From Bombilactobacillus bombi (GTDB lineage: Bacteria; Bacillota; Bacilli; Lactobacillales; Lactobacillaceae), in assembly GCF_964340835.1 (NCBI RefSeq), contig NZ_OZ204251.1: a stretch of DNA of 64,000 bases. One strand, 5' to 3'. The notes beneath the pieces were generated by a model, which saw nothing but the letters and a program-made list of their open reading frames with translations, made no database searches and had not been told where the DNA came from. Made by a program: the position numbers and the translations under genes. This document shows positions 26,885 to 35,618 of this stretch, piece after piece (position 1 is the first letter of the stretch; each line of letters begins with the position of its first letter).

Positions 26885-27172
26885 TTAATCTTTTTTATTT
26901 TCCAAACCTTCTTGATGTTCTAGTTTGGTTTCTTCAATCCGCTCAACTCTTTCAGCTTTACGTTCTGAAAGAATTGAACTTGGGTCAACCTTAACTTTAC
27001 CGTCTGCTATTTCTTCTAATGCTTGTCCCACAGAACGTGGTGATTCATACTTAGTTAACATTTTGGAATCACCATCATCAATTTCATGGGCCCGCATTGC
27101 TGCTAACACAGATAACGAATAACGAGAATTAACTTGATCTAGTAACTTATCAATCGATGGGTATGAAATCAT
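26885..27172 (-). CDS. rpoZ: RNA polymerase omega subunit
   Basis: Small chaperone-like subunit of RNA polymerase. The 95 residues have SYPSIDKLLDQVNSRYSL and the omega core AAMRAHEIDDGD, then SPRSVGQALEEIADGKVKV. ATG 27172 matches the family N-terminus and is 10 bases from GGAG; ATG 27178 is in frame but almost touches that site. The gmk stop overlaps the upstream ATG, so gmk-rpoZ are coupled. A terminator follows immediately. Confidence 0.93.
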   Translation of the reverse strand: MISYPSIDKLLDQVNSRYSLSVLAAMRAHEIDDGDSKMLTKYESPRSVGQALEEIADGKVKVDPSSILSERKAERVERIEETKLEHQEGLENKKD

Positions 27173-27174
27173 AA

Positions 27175-27792
27175 TCATTTATCTCCAATCATTTTACGAT
27201 AACTATCAATTACGCGAGGAACCCGCAAGTGCTCACTATTAACAATTTGTTCAATTCGCTTTACAGCTCGCGGAACTTCATCATTAACAACTGCATAATC
27301 ATAGTTTGACATCATTTTAATTTCTTGTCTAGCTTTTTCCATTCGTTTATCAATTGTAGTTGTATCTTCTGAGCCACGATGTGTAATTCGATTGCGTAAA
27401 CTAGACAAATCTGGCGGTGTCAAAAAAATAAATACCCCATTAGGCATCTTTTCTCTAACTTGCATGGCACCGTTCACTTCAATTTCTAAAAAAACATCCG
27501 TACCAGCATCTAATGTTTCTTGTACATACCGCAAAGGAGTACCATAGTAATTATCAACATAACGTGCATATTCTAACATTTCACCTTGGCGAATTTGTTC
27601 TTCAAACTCATCCTTACTGCAAAAAAAATAATCAACACCATTCTTTTCACCAGGACGCATTTGCCGGGTTGTCATGGAAACTGAATATTTAAACTTATTT
27701 GTAGCATCTTTCAACATTGCTTGTCTAACAGTTCCCTTGCCAACACCCGATGGACCAGATAAAACAATCAGCATTCCCTTTGCCAACGACAT
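27175..27792 (-). CDS. gmk: Guanylate kinase
   Basis: Phosphorylates GMP to GDP with ATP. The 205 residues show the P-loop LSGPSGVGKGTVRQA, the GMP-binding segment SVSMTTRQMRPGEKNGVDYFF and EYARYVDNYYGTP, and LEIEVNGAMQV. ATG 27792 lies six bases after AAAGG; a GTG codon immediately before it is less well spaced. Adjacent to rpoZ as in most Firmicutes. Confidence 0.96.
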   Translation of the reverse strand: MSLAKGMLIVLSGPSGVGKGTVRQAMLKDATNKFKYSVSMTTRQMRPGEKNGVDYFFCSKDEFEEQIRQGEMLEYARYVDNYYGTPLRYVQETLDAGTDVFLEIEVNGAMQVREKMPNGVFIFLTPPDLSSLRNRITHRGSEDTTTIDKRMEKARQEIKMMSNYDYAVVNDEVPRAVKRIEQIVNSEHLRVPRVIDSYRKMIGDK

Positions 27793-27888
27793 CACTAACC
27801 TTTTACAAAATATTACTTACTATATTGCACTAATTAGTAACTTTTTTCAAGTTACGCAGTTTATTTTTAGAAACAAAAACAAGTGTAT

Positions 27889-29568
27889 CTAGTTATCATG
27901 TGCTAAACGTAACAATTCTTGTGCATGTTGCCGAGTAATTGCAGTTACCTTTGTTCCTTCTAGCATATGGGCAATTACATCAACTCTTTCTTGCGGATTC
28001 AAATTGGCAATAGCAGCCACTGTTTGTTGTCTGCTGATTTCTTTTTTTACAAGATATTGTTGATCACTTACTGCTGCTACTTGGGGTAAATGAGTAATAC
28101 ATAATACTTGAACATGCTGAGCAATCTGTGCCATTTTTTCGCCGATGGCTTGAGCTACTCGGCCACTGACACCTGTATCAATTTCATCAAAAACTAATGT
28201 TCCCACTGGCTGATATTGAGCTAATTCAGTCTTCAACGCTAGCATAATGCGTGCTAATTCACCACCTGAGGCTACTTTAGCTAATGGTTTAAGTTGTTCA
28301 CCCGGATTAGTCTGCAAATAAAATTCAATGGCCTCATTGCCCTTCTCGGTATAGTCTTGCGGCGTTAATCGTACTTCAAAAGTAGTTTTTTCCATATACA
28401 TTGATTTTAATTGTCTTTCAATCGACTGAGTTAAGTGTTTAGCTGTTTGGTGGCGATTTTGACTTAATTGTTGTGCAGCTTTTTGCAATAGTTGAGTTTG
28501 GTGGTGCAACTTTTCTTGTAATTGTTGTGGATCTTGATGTTCTTGCTGCAATTGCTGTAATTGCTGCTGTGCCTTTTCTCCAAAGGCTATTACTTCAGCA
28601 ACAGTATTACCGTACTTTTTTTCTAAGTCATGAATTAATTGTAAACGCTGCTCAATTTCATCTAATCGCGTTGGATTATAATCTTGTAGTTCCAGTTGTT
28701 GACTAATACGTTCTTGACTATCTTGCAAATCATAATAAGCACTTTCAATTTCTTGGGCAATTTGGGCATACTCATCTTCATACTCACTAATATTTTGCAT
28801 TGCTTTCAAAGCATCACTTACTTGTTCAACAATTCCAGTATTGTTTTGCGCTAAATACGTATAGGCTGTTTGTAAGCTAGAATGAATTCTTTCGAAATTA
28901 GCGAGCTTTTTTTGTTCATCGATTAATTTTTCTTCTTCATCGACTTGTAAAGCTGCAGTTTGAATTTCTTGTACTTGAAATTGCAACATGTCTAGTTGTT
29001 GAGCTCGTTGTTGTTGATTATTTTGCAAATTAGCTAATTGCTTTTTTAATTTGTGATAAATTTGATATTGAGATTGATAAGTCGCTAAAGGTTGAGCAAT
29101 TTGTTCAGCTCCAAACTCATCCAATAAGTGCACATGTGTACTAGGATCTAACAAACTTTGGCTTTGATTTTGTCCACTAATATCTACTAAATATTTGCCT
29201 AATTGCTTTAAAATAGAAACCGGTACTAACTGAGTATTAATTCGACAAATATTGCGTCCGTTAGTTTGTAATTCGCGTTGAATAATTAGATTTTGATCAC
29301 TAAAGTCAATACCATGTTTTTGGCAAAATTGATTAACCAAAGCTTGATTATTTTTTTCGACAGTAAATAGTCCCTGTACTAGCGCCTTTTGACAACCAGA
29401 ACGGACATATTCACTTAATCCACGGTTACCCATTAATAAACCTAAAGCATCCATGATAATGGACTTACCAGCACCGGTTTCACCAGTTAAAGCAGTGAGA
29501 CCATTAAAAAATTGAATATCAATTTTTTTGATAATTGCAAAATCTTGAATAATTAATTCTTGTAGCAT
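27889..29568 (-). CDS. recN: DNA repair protein RecN
   Basis: SMC-like ATPase in double-strand-break repair. The 559 residues show Walker A LTGETGAGKSIIMDALGLL, coiled-coil arms rich in glutamine, signature VASGGELARIMLAL and Walker B LVFDEIDTGVSG. ATG 29568 follows GAGG. No LexA box is visible upstream. In most lactobacilli argR lies between tlyA and recN; here they are separated by only 16 bases and argR is absent. Confidence 0.96.
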   Translation of the reverse strand: MLQELIIQDFAIIKKIDIQFFNGLTALTGETGAGKSIIMDALGLLMGNRGLSEYVRSGCQKALVQGLFTVEKNNQALVNQFCQKHGIDFSDQNLIIQRELQTNGRNICRINTQLVPVSILKQLGKYLVDISGQNQSQSLLDPSTHVHLLDEFGAEQIAQPLATYQSQYQIYHKLKKQLANLQNNQQQRAQQLDMLQFQVQEIQTAALQVDEEEKLIDEQKKLANFERIHSSLQTAYTYLAQNNTGIVEQVSDALKAMQNISEYEDEYAQIAQEIESAYYDLQDSQERISQQLELQDYNPTRLDEIEQRLQLIHDLEKKYGNTVAEVIAFGEKAQQQLQQLQQEHQDPQQLQEKLHHQTQLLQKAAQQLSQNRHQTAKHLTQSIERQLKSMYMEKTTFEVRLTPQDYTEKGNEAIEFYLQTNPGEQLKPLAKVASGGELARIMLALKTELAQYQPVGTLVFDEIDTGVSGRVAQAIGEKMAQIAQHVQVLCITHLPQVAAVSDQQYLVKKEISRQQTVAAIANLNPQERVDVIAHMLEGTKVTAITRQHAQELLRLAHDN

Positions 29569-29584
29569 TTTACTACCTCAAAAT

Positions 29585-30406
29585 TTATCTTTGCTTTAAA
29601 TGTTCATATGCTCTAGTCAAAACGTCGGTAATATTGACTTGGGCCACTTGTTGACCTAGTTGCTGACTCAAACGTAAATGAATTAAGAATTCAATATTAC
29701 CTTCACTTCCAGTAATTGGCGAAAAATCTAAGCCCAAAACATCGTAATTGTGTTCCAAAGAAAAATTAATAATATCTTGTAAAACTTTTTCATGAACATG
29801 ATGATCCCGGACCACACCATGTTTACCAACATTTTCTGGTCCTGCCTCAAATTGTGGTTTAATTAGACAAACTGCATCTTGTCCCGGAATTAAAATATGT
29901 TGTAACGGTGGTAAAATGAGCTTCAAAGAAATAAAGGAAACATCTGTCATTGCAAATTCCGGTAATCCTTGCGTAAAATCCTCCGGTTTACTATAGCGAA
30001 AATTAACTCGTTCCATAACAATAACGCGTGGATCCTCACGCAACTTCCATGCTAATTGATTATAGCCGACGTCGAGAGCATAAACCTTGCGGGCACCATT
30101 TTGCAGAGCTACATCAGTAAATCCACCGGTGGATGAACCAATATCTAAACACAATCGATCTTTTAAATCTATTCGAAACACTTGTAATGCTTTAGCAAGT
30201 TTAAAAGCTCCCCGCCCAACATATTGTTGGTGAGCCCCAGCTTTTAAATGCAATTGACTGTCACTGGCGATTTTTTCACCTGGCTTATCCAAACGCAAAT
30301 TATCAGCATTATAAACTTCACCTGCCATAATAGCTCTTTTGGCTTGTTCTCTAGAAGTAAATAAACTCTGTTCAACAGCTAAAACATCAACTCGTTCTTT
30401 CTTCAA
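29585..30406 (-). CDS. tlyA: TlyA family rRNA methyltransferase
   Basis: Putative 2'-O-ribose methyltransferase for 16S/23S rRNA (also described as hemolysin TlyA or YqxC). The 273 residues have an N-terminal S4 RNA-binding domain (RVDVLAVEQSLFTSREQAKR) and an FtsJ-like domain with SAM site CLDIGSSTGGFTDVAL, ALDVGYNQL, and LIKPQFEAG. I place the start at TTG 30406 (MKKERVDV), seven bases from GAGGAG; a TTG at 30421 overlaps that site. Confidence 0.92.
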   Translation of the reverse strand: MKKERVDVLAVEQSLFTSREQAKRAIMAGEVYNADNLRLDKPGEKIASDSQLHLKAGAHQQYVGRGAFKLAKALQVFRIDLKDRLCLDIGSSTGGFTDVALQNGARKVYALDVGYNQLAWKLREDPRVIVMERVNFRYSKPEDFTQGLPEFAMTDVSFISLKLILPPLQHILIPGQDAVCLIKPQFEAGPENVGKHGVVRDHHVHEKVLQDIINFSLEHNYDVLGLDFSPITGSEGNIEFLIHLRLSQQLGQQVAQVNITDVLTRAYEHLKQR

Positions 30407-30417
30407 ATCAAAACTCC

Positions 30418-31290
30418 TCAATCAAAATATTTAAGAGCATCTGCCAAAATACTCTTATCTAGATGAACCGCAGTCAGTTCTTGCCGTGCTGCTTGTACAA
30501 TTGCTGCTAACTTCTTCTGTGCGGGAACAATACCTAATAAACGTACATAGGTATTTTTACCCTCCAATTGGTCTTTGCCTACTTTTTTGCCCAATTGACT
30601 TTGACTACCTGTCACATCTAACAAATCATCATAAATTTGAAATGCCAAACCAAAATCTTGCGAAAAACGCTGTAAATGGACCATTACATCAGCACTGGAC
30701 TGTCCACAAAGTGCACCCATTTGTACCGCTGCTGTAATTAAAGCGCCAGTTTTTTGATTATCCAGATGAGTTACTTCTTCTAAAGATAACTTTTTGCCTG
30801 TATTAATAATATCAATCATTTGACCTGCAATCATTCCATTAGCACCTGCAGATTGTGCCAAAATCTGGACTAATTGGGTTTTGATTTCAGATGGTAGTTG
30901 ATTAGCTGTTAACCAGATAAAAGCATGTGTTAACAAGCTATCACCTGCTAAAACAGCGCGAGCTGGTGTGAATTTTTTATGATTAGTTAATTGGCCACGC
31001 CGGTAGTCATCATTATCCATTTCAGGCAAATCATCATGAATTAAAGAATAGGTATGGATAAGTTCAATCGAACCTGCAATTTTAAAATAGTCCGTAATTA
31101 TTGTATTATCTTGCAATGATTTAAGTGTTGCTAACATCAGAAAGGGGCGAATTCTTTTGCCACCAGCATCGAGTGAATACAGCATCCCCTCTAATACTTG
31201 TGGTTGGTGAACTTCTTGAACTAATTGCTGATGCAGATAGTCATTAAACTGTTTCAAATACTGTTGTTGAAACTCTATAAATTGATTCAT
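30418..31290 (-). CDS. ispA: Polyprenyl (farnesyl/geranyl) diphosphate synthase
   Basis: Short-chain trans-prenyltransferase condensing IPP with DMAPP/GPP, feeding undecaprenyl and quinone side-chain synthesis. The 290 residues have both aspartate-rich motifs, DDLPEMDND (FARM) and DDLLD (SARM), plus GGKRIRPFL and KTGALI. ATG overlaps the xseB stop (TAATG). Order xseA-xseB-ispA-tlyA-recN is typical of Firmicutes. Confidence 0.95.
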   Translation of the reverse strand: MNQFIEFQQQYLKQFNDYLHQQLVQEVHQPQVLEGMLYSLDAGGKRIRPFLMLATLKSLQDNTIITDYFKIAGSIELIHTYSLIHDDLPEMDNDDYRRGQLTNHKKFTPARAVLAGDSLLTHAFIWLTANQLPSEIKTQLVQILAQSAGANGMIAGQMIDIINTGKKLSLEEVTHLDNQKTGALITAAVQMGALCGQSSADVMVHLQRFSQDFGLAFQIYDDLLDVTGSQSQLGKKVGKDQLEGKNTYVRLLGIVPAQKKLAAIVQAARQELTAVHLDKSILADALKYFD

Positions 31291-31538
31291 TATTCTTCAG
31301 AACTTTCTTTAGTGTCTAATTGAAAGGTTGTTTCTTGTCCATCAGCAGTCATCACTTTAGTCAACTTTTTTTCGGCTTCTGATAAAGTTTTTTCTAAAAT
31401 TTTGCTCAGATTAATTCCCTTTTGAAATTGATCCATTGCTTCTTCTAATGGGACTTCTCCTTGTTGCAAATTATCGACTATTTTTTGTAATTCATCTAGG
31501 TTTTCTTCAAAAGTTTTATCGTTTTTATTATTTGTCAT
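31290..31538 (-). CDS. xseB: Exodeoxyribonuclease VII small subunit
   Basis: An 82-residue helical-hairpin protein that binds XseA. Core FEENLDELQKIVDNLQQGEVPLEEAMDQF (key parts FEENLDELQ and GEVPLEEAM) and an acidic tail. ATG 31538 follows GAGG at good spacing and overlaps the xseA end by 11 bases (ATGACAAATAA); an upstream in-frame start at 31553 lacks support. Confidence 0.94.
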   Translation of the reverse strand: MTNNKNDKTFEENLDELQKIVDNLQQGEVPLEEAMDQFQKGINLSKILEKTLSEAEKKLTKVMTADGQETTFQLDTKESSEE

Positions 31539-32868
31539 TATTATTGGCCTCAATTTTTAATACTTGTGCTTGAAAACTACCATCAGCTAACTTCACATGA
31601 ACTTGTTGATCAGGAGCTAATGCCTCAACTTTAGTAATTACTTGCTGTTGATCAGTCACAACTGCATATCCACGCTTTAAAGTTTTTAAAGGACTCAAAT
31701 TATCTAAATTCGTAACTTGTTGAACCACTTTGTGTCTTTGTTCTTTTAAATAATTACCAAAATTTTGCTGTAAATTTTGACTTAAAAAATTTACGTTTAG
31801 TTGATAATCAGCAATTTTGGGTATTTGAAATTGTAAGGATTGTTGCAGAATTTGTAATTTTTGTTGCTGAACCTGCAATTTCTGATGAAATAAATCTTGT
31901 AAAGAATTAGTTAATTGATCAACCCGTTGAGCATAATCACGATATAAATTCTGGGGGTTTTTAAAAATATAATTATTTTGATACACCTGCAACAACTGGC
32001 GCTTTTTTGCTAAAAGGTTTTTCATAGTTTGTACGATAATAGTTTGTTGTTTGCGGATTTGCAAAAGAACATCTTGTAATACTGGAGTTGCTAATTCGGC
32101 AGCGGCTGTTGGTGTAGCAGCTCTTAAATCGGCCACTAAATCCGCAATTGTAGTATCAGTTTCATGCCCTACCGACGAAATGACCGGAGTCTTTAATGAC
32201 AAGATTGCTCGCGCAACTTTTTCTTCATTAAATGGCCATAAATCTTCAATTGAACCACCACCACGTCCAATAATTACAGTATCAAAATCGCCTATTTTTT
32301 CTACTTGTTCTAAACATTGAACTAAACTATCTGCTGCCGCCTTACCTTGAACTTGTGCTGGGAATAAAACTAACTGTACCAATGGATATCGCCGCTGAGT
32401 AGTAGTAATAATATCACGAATAACCGCTCCCGAGGGACTTGTAATCACAGCAATTTTTTTAGGAAATTTAGGAATACTCTTTTTAGGTAAATCAAATACG
32501 CCTTCTTGGCGCAATTTCTTTTTTAATTGCTCGTATGCTTGATATAAGGCCCCAATACCATCTGGTTCCATATGATCTACATAAATTTGATATTGGCCTG
32601 AAGCTTCATACAGTGATATATAGCCACTAACCAAAACTTTCATTCCCTCTTCAGGCTGAAACTTAATTTTTGCAAAAGCACTTTGAAACATAATTGCTGA
32701 AATTTTTGCATGTTCATCTTTTAGTGAAAAATATTGATGACGCGGTCTCAATCTAAAATTAGAAATCTCGCCCGTTAAATAGACTCGTTTGAGATACGGA
32801 TCTGCATCAAATTTTCGCTTTAAATATTTAGTTAAAGCGGTCACAGTCAAATATTGCTTATCTACCAT
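31528..32868 (-). CDS. xseA: Exodeoxyribonuclease VII large subunit
   Basis: Catalytic subunit of the single-strand-specific exonuclease VII. The 446 residues have an N-terminal OB fold (YLTVTALTKYLKRKF, VYLTGEISNFR), the catalytic domain (ITSPSGAVIRDIITTTQRR, IIGRGGGSIEDLW, SSVGHETDTTIAD, AATPTAAAE) and a glutamine-rich coiled coil. ATG 32868 gives the family N-terminus and overlaps the folD end by 11 bases. Confidence 0.95.
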   Translation of the reverse strand: MVDKQYLTVTALTKYLKRKFDADPYLKRVYLTGEISNFRLRPRHQYFSLKDEHAKISAIMFQSAFAKIKFQPEEGMKVLVSGYISLYEASGQYQIYVDHMEPDGIGALYQAYEQLKKKLRQEGVFDLPKKSIPKFPKKIAVITSPSGAVIRDIITTTQRRYPLVQLVLFPAQVQGKAAADSLVQCLEQVEKIGDFDTVIIGRGGGSIEDLWPFNEEKVARAILSLKTPVISSVGHETDTTIADLVADLRAATPTAAAELATPVLQDVLLQIRKQQTIIVQTMKNLLAKKRQLLQVYQNNYIFKNPQNLYRDYAQRVDQLTNSLQDLFHQKLQVQQQKLQILQQSLQFQIPKIADYQLNVNFLSQNLQQNFGNYLKEQRHKVVQQVTNLDNLSPLKTLKRGYAVVTDQQQVITKVEALAPDQQVHVKLADGSFQAQVLKIEANNNDK

Positions 32869-33718
32869 GCTGTTTTTCTCGTCTTTCTGCAATCATTACT
32901 ACTTGTTCTAATAAACTCATCACTGTTAAGGGTCCAATTCCTCCAGGAACTGGGGTAATCATCTGAGCAACTGCTTGCACTTGCTGAAAGGCAACATCGC
33001 CAACTATTTTGCCAGTAGCGTCGCGATTAGTACCCACATCAATCACTATACACCCAGGATGTACATATTTAGCTGTAATAAAATTGGCTTTACCAATCGC
33101 AACTACCAAAATATCAGCTTGCCGCGTTAAACTTGCCAAATTATCAGTATACGAATGAGCAATAGTGACTGTGGCATTTTCACGCAACAATAAAGCGGCC
33201 AAAGGTTTCCCCACAATGGAACTACGTCCCACAATAACCACATGCTTTTTGCTGACAGCTATTTGATAAAAATGCAATAACTTCATAATGGCAACTGCTG
33301 TCGTGGGTAAATTGCCTGATTGCCCATTCCACAAACGTCCAATACTTTCCGCTGATTGGCCTTCAACGTCTTTTATGGGAGCAACTTGTTGTCTAATTAC
33401 CTGTGGATTAATTGCTGCTGGTAACGGTGTTTGAATTAAAATCGCATCTACTGTAACATCTTGATTTAGTTCTTGAATTACTTGCAGTAATTGTTGTTCT
33501 GTGGTTTGTTGTGAAAGTGTAATTAATTGGTAATTGATACCTAAATTGCTGGCTGTCTGTTGCTGTCTATTAGCGTACAATAAGCTGGCTTTATCATTGC
33601 CAACAATAATTGTTGCTAACGTTGGTATAACCTGTTGTTGGCGTAAAAGACCAATCCGTTTTTGTAATTTGGTTGCTAGCTGTTGTGCTACTAACGTTCC
33701 TGATAAAACTGTCGTCAT
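32858..33718 (-). CDS. folD: Bifunctional methylene-THF dehydrogenase/cyclohydrolase
   Basis: Converts 5,10-methylene-THF to 10-formyl-THF, the formyl donor used by Fmt in the same block. The 286 residues show the catalytic YANRQQ (Tyr-x3-Lys family site, here with a glutamine-rich stretch), ILIQTPLP, VVIVGRSSIVGKPLAALL, and the terminal TPVPGGIGPLTVMSL. In the first motif the usual YxxxK reads YANRQ, so the canonical lysine should be checked. ATG 33718 follows AAGGA. Confidence 0.94.
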   Translation of the reverse strand: MTTVLSGTLVAQQLATKLQKRIGLLRQQQVIPTLATIIVGNDKASLLYANRQQQTASNLGINYQLITLSQQTTEQQLLQVIQELNQDVTVDAILIQTPLPAAINPQVIRQQVAPIKDVEGQSAESIGRLWNGQSGNLPTTAVAIMKLLHFYQIAVSKKHVVIVGRSSIVGKPLAALLLRENATVTIAHSYTDNLASLTRQADILVVAIGKANFITAKYVHPGCIVIDVGTNRDATGKIVGDVAFQQVQAVAQMITPVPGGIGPLTVMSLLEQVVMIAERREKQHGR

Positions 33719-33731
33719 TTAATTCCTTCTT

Positions 33732-33764
33732 CAAAAAAAGGCGGGATTGGATAATTCCCGCCTT
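33732..33764 (-). terminator. Terminator after nusB
   Basis: AAAGGCGGGA / TCCCGCCTTT stem (33738-33764) with a T-run on the minus strand, lying between nusB and folD. folD therefore either uses its own promoter or depends on read-through. Confidence 0.92.
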
Positions 33765-33786
33765 TTTTAATAATGTAACCAAAAAT

Positions 33787-34191
33787 TTATTCAGCAGGGA
33801 TGAAATTAGATAAAATCCCATTTACAAATTTTTTAGATTCTGGATCGCTGTATTGATCTACTAGCTCTAAAGCTTCATTAACTGCAACTTTAGCTGGTAT
33901 AGCTTGACTTTCTTTGATTTCAAATAAACCAATTCGTAAAATATTAACATCTACTCGGCTTAACCGCTTTAAGGACCAGCCCTTTTTTAAAAACTGAGTC
34001 AAGTCTTGATCAAGTTGTTGTCGATTTTGCCAAACTCCTTGAACCAAAAATCGTAAATATTCGGGACAATTATTAATTTTTGATGCCTGCAAAACTTCTT
34101 GTAAAGCATTGTCCAAGTCAGTATCATTAGAACTTAACAAAAACAAAGTTTGAAATGCTAACTCGCGAACTTTATGTCTAGTTACAGTCAC
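33787..34191 (-). CDS. nusB: Transcription antitermination factor NusB
   Basis: With NusE (S10) binds boxA RNA during rRNA transcription. The 134-residue all-helical protein has TRHKVRELAFQTLFLL at the start, LSRVDVNILRIGLFEI and AVNEALELVDQYSDPESKKFVNGIL (key: VNEALELV, KFVNGIL). The start is taken as GTG 34191 (MTVTRHKV) behind GGGA; a GTG at 34203 is in frame but poorly supported. Neighbours efp and asp23 match other Firmicutes. Confidence 0.93.
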   Translation of the reverse strand: MTVTRHKVRELAFQTLFLLSSNDTDLDNALQEVLQASKINNCPEYLRFLVQGVWQNRQQLDQDLTQFLKKGWSLKRLSRVDVNILRIGLFEIKESQAIPAKVAVNEALELVDQYSDPESKKFVNGILSNFIPAE

Positions 34192-34212
34192 TTTTATTCC
34201 CACTTTTCTTTG

Positions 34213-34614
34213 CTATTTGCTTGAGGATACTTGCTTTTCCGCCTTTGCTGCAACTAATCCTACCACATGAACGTTAACCTGGGCCATTTCTATTTCTGTC
34301 ATATACTGCAATTGTTGACTTAAACTTTTTTGCATTTCCAACGCTACTTGGGGTACAGCTACACCATATTCTAAATATACATAAACATCAGCTGTTAATT
34401 TATGATTAGCTTCATCATAAGAAACTGTAACACCCTTGCTATGTTTTTCACGTCCAAATATAGAATCTGCTAAGGTACCCCGCATTCCATAAACTCCAGA
34501 TATTTTAGATGCTGAAATGCCCAATAGTACTTCTAAAACATCTGGTGAAATATTGATATTGCCTAAATCATTCTTATTTTCTGGGTCAATTATAATATAT
34601 TTACTATCAGCCAT
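34213..34614 (-). CDS. Asp23/Gls24 family protein YqhY
   Basis: A 133-residue alkaline-shock family protein with NINISPDVLEVLLGISASKI, GVYGMRGTL, and VYLEYGVAVPQVALEMQ. YqhY is conserved between efp/accBC and nusB in Firmicutes and has been linked to acetyl-CoA carboxylase activity in Bacillus; whether that holds here is unknown. ATG 34614 has an excellent GGAGGG site; the longer frame to 34668 overlaps efp without one. Confidence 0.9.
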   Translation of the reverse strand: MADSKYIIIDPENKNDLGNINISPDVLEVLLGISASKISGVYGMRGTLADSIFGREKHSKGVTVSYDEANHKLTADVYVYLEYGVAVPQVALEMQKSLSQQLQYMTEIEMAQVNVHVVGLVAAKAEKQVSSSK

Positions 34615-34636
34615 TAACAAGCCCTCCAAAAAGCAA

Positions 34637-35200
34637 TTATTTATTAGCTCGTGAGCTATAAGTTCCATCGGCGGTATTAATTGTCAATACATCGCCTTCG
34701 TTAACAAAAAATGGAACTTGTACTACTAAACCTGTCTCCATTGTAGCTGGTTTAGAACCCCCTGATGAAGTATCACCCTTTATACCAGGTTCAGTCGATT
34801 CAACTTTCAAATCAACTACATTAGGTAATTCAATTCCTAGTGTTTCTCCACCATGCATAATAATATTAACTTCCATGTTTTCCGTCAAATATTTTAATGC
34901 ATCGCCCATATTTTCTTGAGGCAAAGAAATCTGTTCGTAAGTAGTAGTATCCATAAATACATAGTTATTACCATCTGCATACAAGTATTGCATTTTTTTA
35001 TTATCAATTTGTGCGGGTTGGACTTTTTCTGTTGCTCGAAAAGTTTTTTCTTGAACAGCTCCTGTACGCAAATTTTTTAATTTGGAACGAACAAAAGCTC
35101 CACCCTTACCCGGCTTAACATGTTGAAATTCAACAATGCGCCATAGTTCTTGATTTACTTCAATGGTTAAGCCATTTTTAAATTCATTAACTGAAATCAT
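34637..35200 (-). CDS. efp: Translation elongation factor P
   Basis: Relieves ribosome stalling at polyproline. The 187 residues have the three beta-barrel pattern: N-terminal KOW-like domain with VEFQHVKPGKGGAFVRSKLKNL (PGKGGAFV loop with the modifiable Lys32-type position), MDTTTYEQISLP, and the C-terminal signature VPFFVNEGDVLTINTADGTY. ATG 35200 follows GGGAG. It heads the efp-asp23-nusB operon. Confidence 0.96.
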   Translation of the reverse strand: MISVNEFKNGLTIEVNQELWRIVEFQHVKPGKGGAFVRSKLKNLRTGAVQEKTFRATEKVQPAQIDNKKMQYLYADGNNYVFMDTTTYEQISLPQENMGDALKYLTENMEVNIIMHGGETLGIELPNVVDLKVESTEPGIKGDTSSGGSKPATMETGLVVQVPFFVNEGDVLTINTADGTYSSRANK

Positions 35201-35226
35201 AATTAACTCCCTAATATAATGTCTAT

Positions 35227-35256
35227 ACTATATCAATTTATCTCATATAAAAGCAA
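35227..35256 (-). promoter_or_regulatory. Predicted sigma-A promoter of efp
   Basis: TTGCTT (35251-35256), 18-base spacer, TATAGT (35227-35232) on the minus strand. Confidence 0.55.
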
Positions 35257-35291
35257 GCCAGACTCATAAATATCTAAGACCAAAATAGTAT

Positions 35292-35314
35292 AAAAAAAGC
35301 CGCTTCCGCGGCTT
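35292..35314 (-). terminator. Terminator after rpmA
   Basis: AAGCCGC / GCGGCTT with a TTCC loop (35297-35314) and a seven-base T-run on the minus strand. Confidence 0.93.
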
Positions 35315-35320
35315 ACTTTA

Positions 35321-35602
35321 TTAATCTTCAGTAACAACTGAAACTTGCTTACGATCGCGGCCTAAACGCTGGAATCTAACAACTCCAGCCTTTAAAGCAA
35401 ACAAGGTGTCATCCTTGCCGCGGCCTACGTTTTCGCCAGGATGAATCTTTGTGCCTCGTTGACGATAAATAATCGCACCAGCATTAATATGCTGTCCGTC
35501 TGCACGTTTTGCACCCAAACGACGACCAGCTGAATCACGGCCGTTAGCAGTTGATCCGCCCCCCTTATGGTGAGCGAAAAATTGCAAATTCATTTCTAAC
35601 AT
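35321..35602 (-). CDS. rpmA: 50S ribosomal protein L27, with cleaved N-terminal extension
   Basis: Large-subunit protein reaching the peptidyl-transferase centre. The 93 residues begin MLEMNLQFFAHHKGGGST: the first nine residues, ending QFF before AHHKGG, are the Firmicutes-type extension that the protease Prp removes. The body has GRDSAGRRLGAKRADGQ and RQRGTKIHPGENVG. The prp gene lies just upstream in the same operon. GAGGGGG precedes the ATG. Confidence 0.97.
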   Translation of the reverse strand: MLEMNLQFFAHHKGGGSTANGRDSAGRRLGAKRADGQHINAGAIIYRQRGTKIHPGENVGRGKDDTLFALKAGVVRFQRLGRDRKQVSVVTED

Positions 35603-35618
35603 AGGTTTTACCCCCTCT

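Noticed and set aside
27837..27855. GTAACTT/AAGTTAC hairpin between recN and gmk
   Set aside because: Followed by no T-run on either strand; short and probably incidental.
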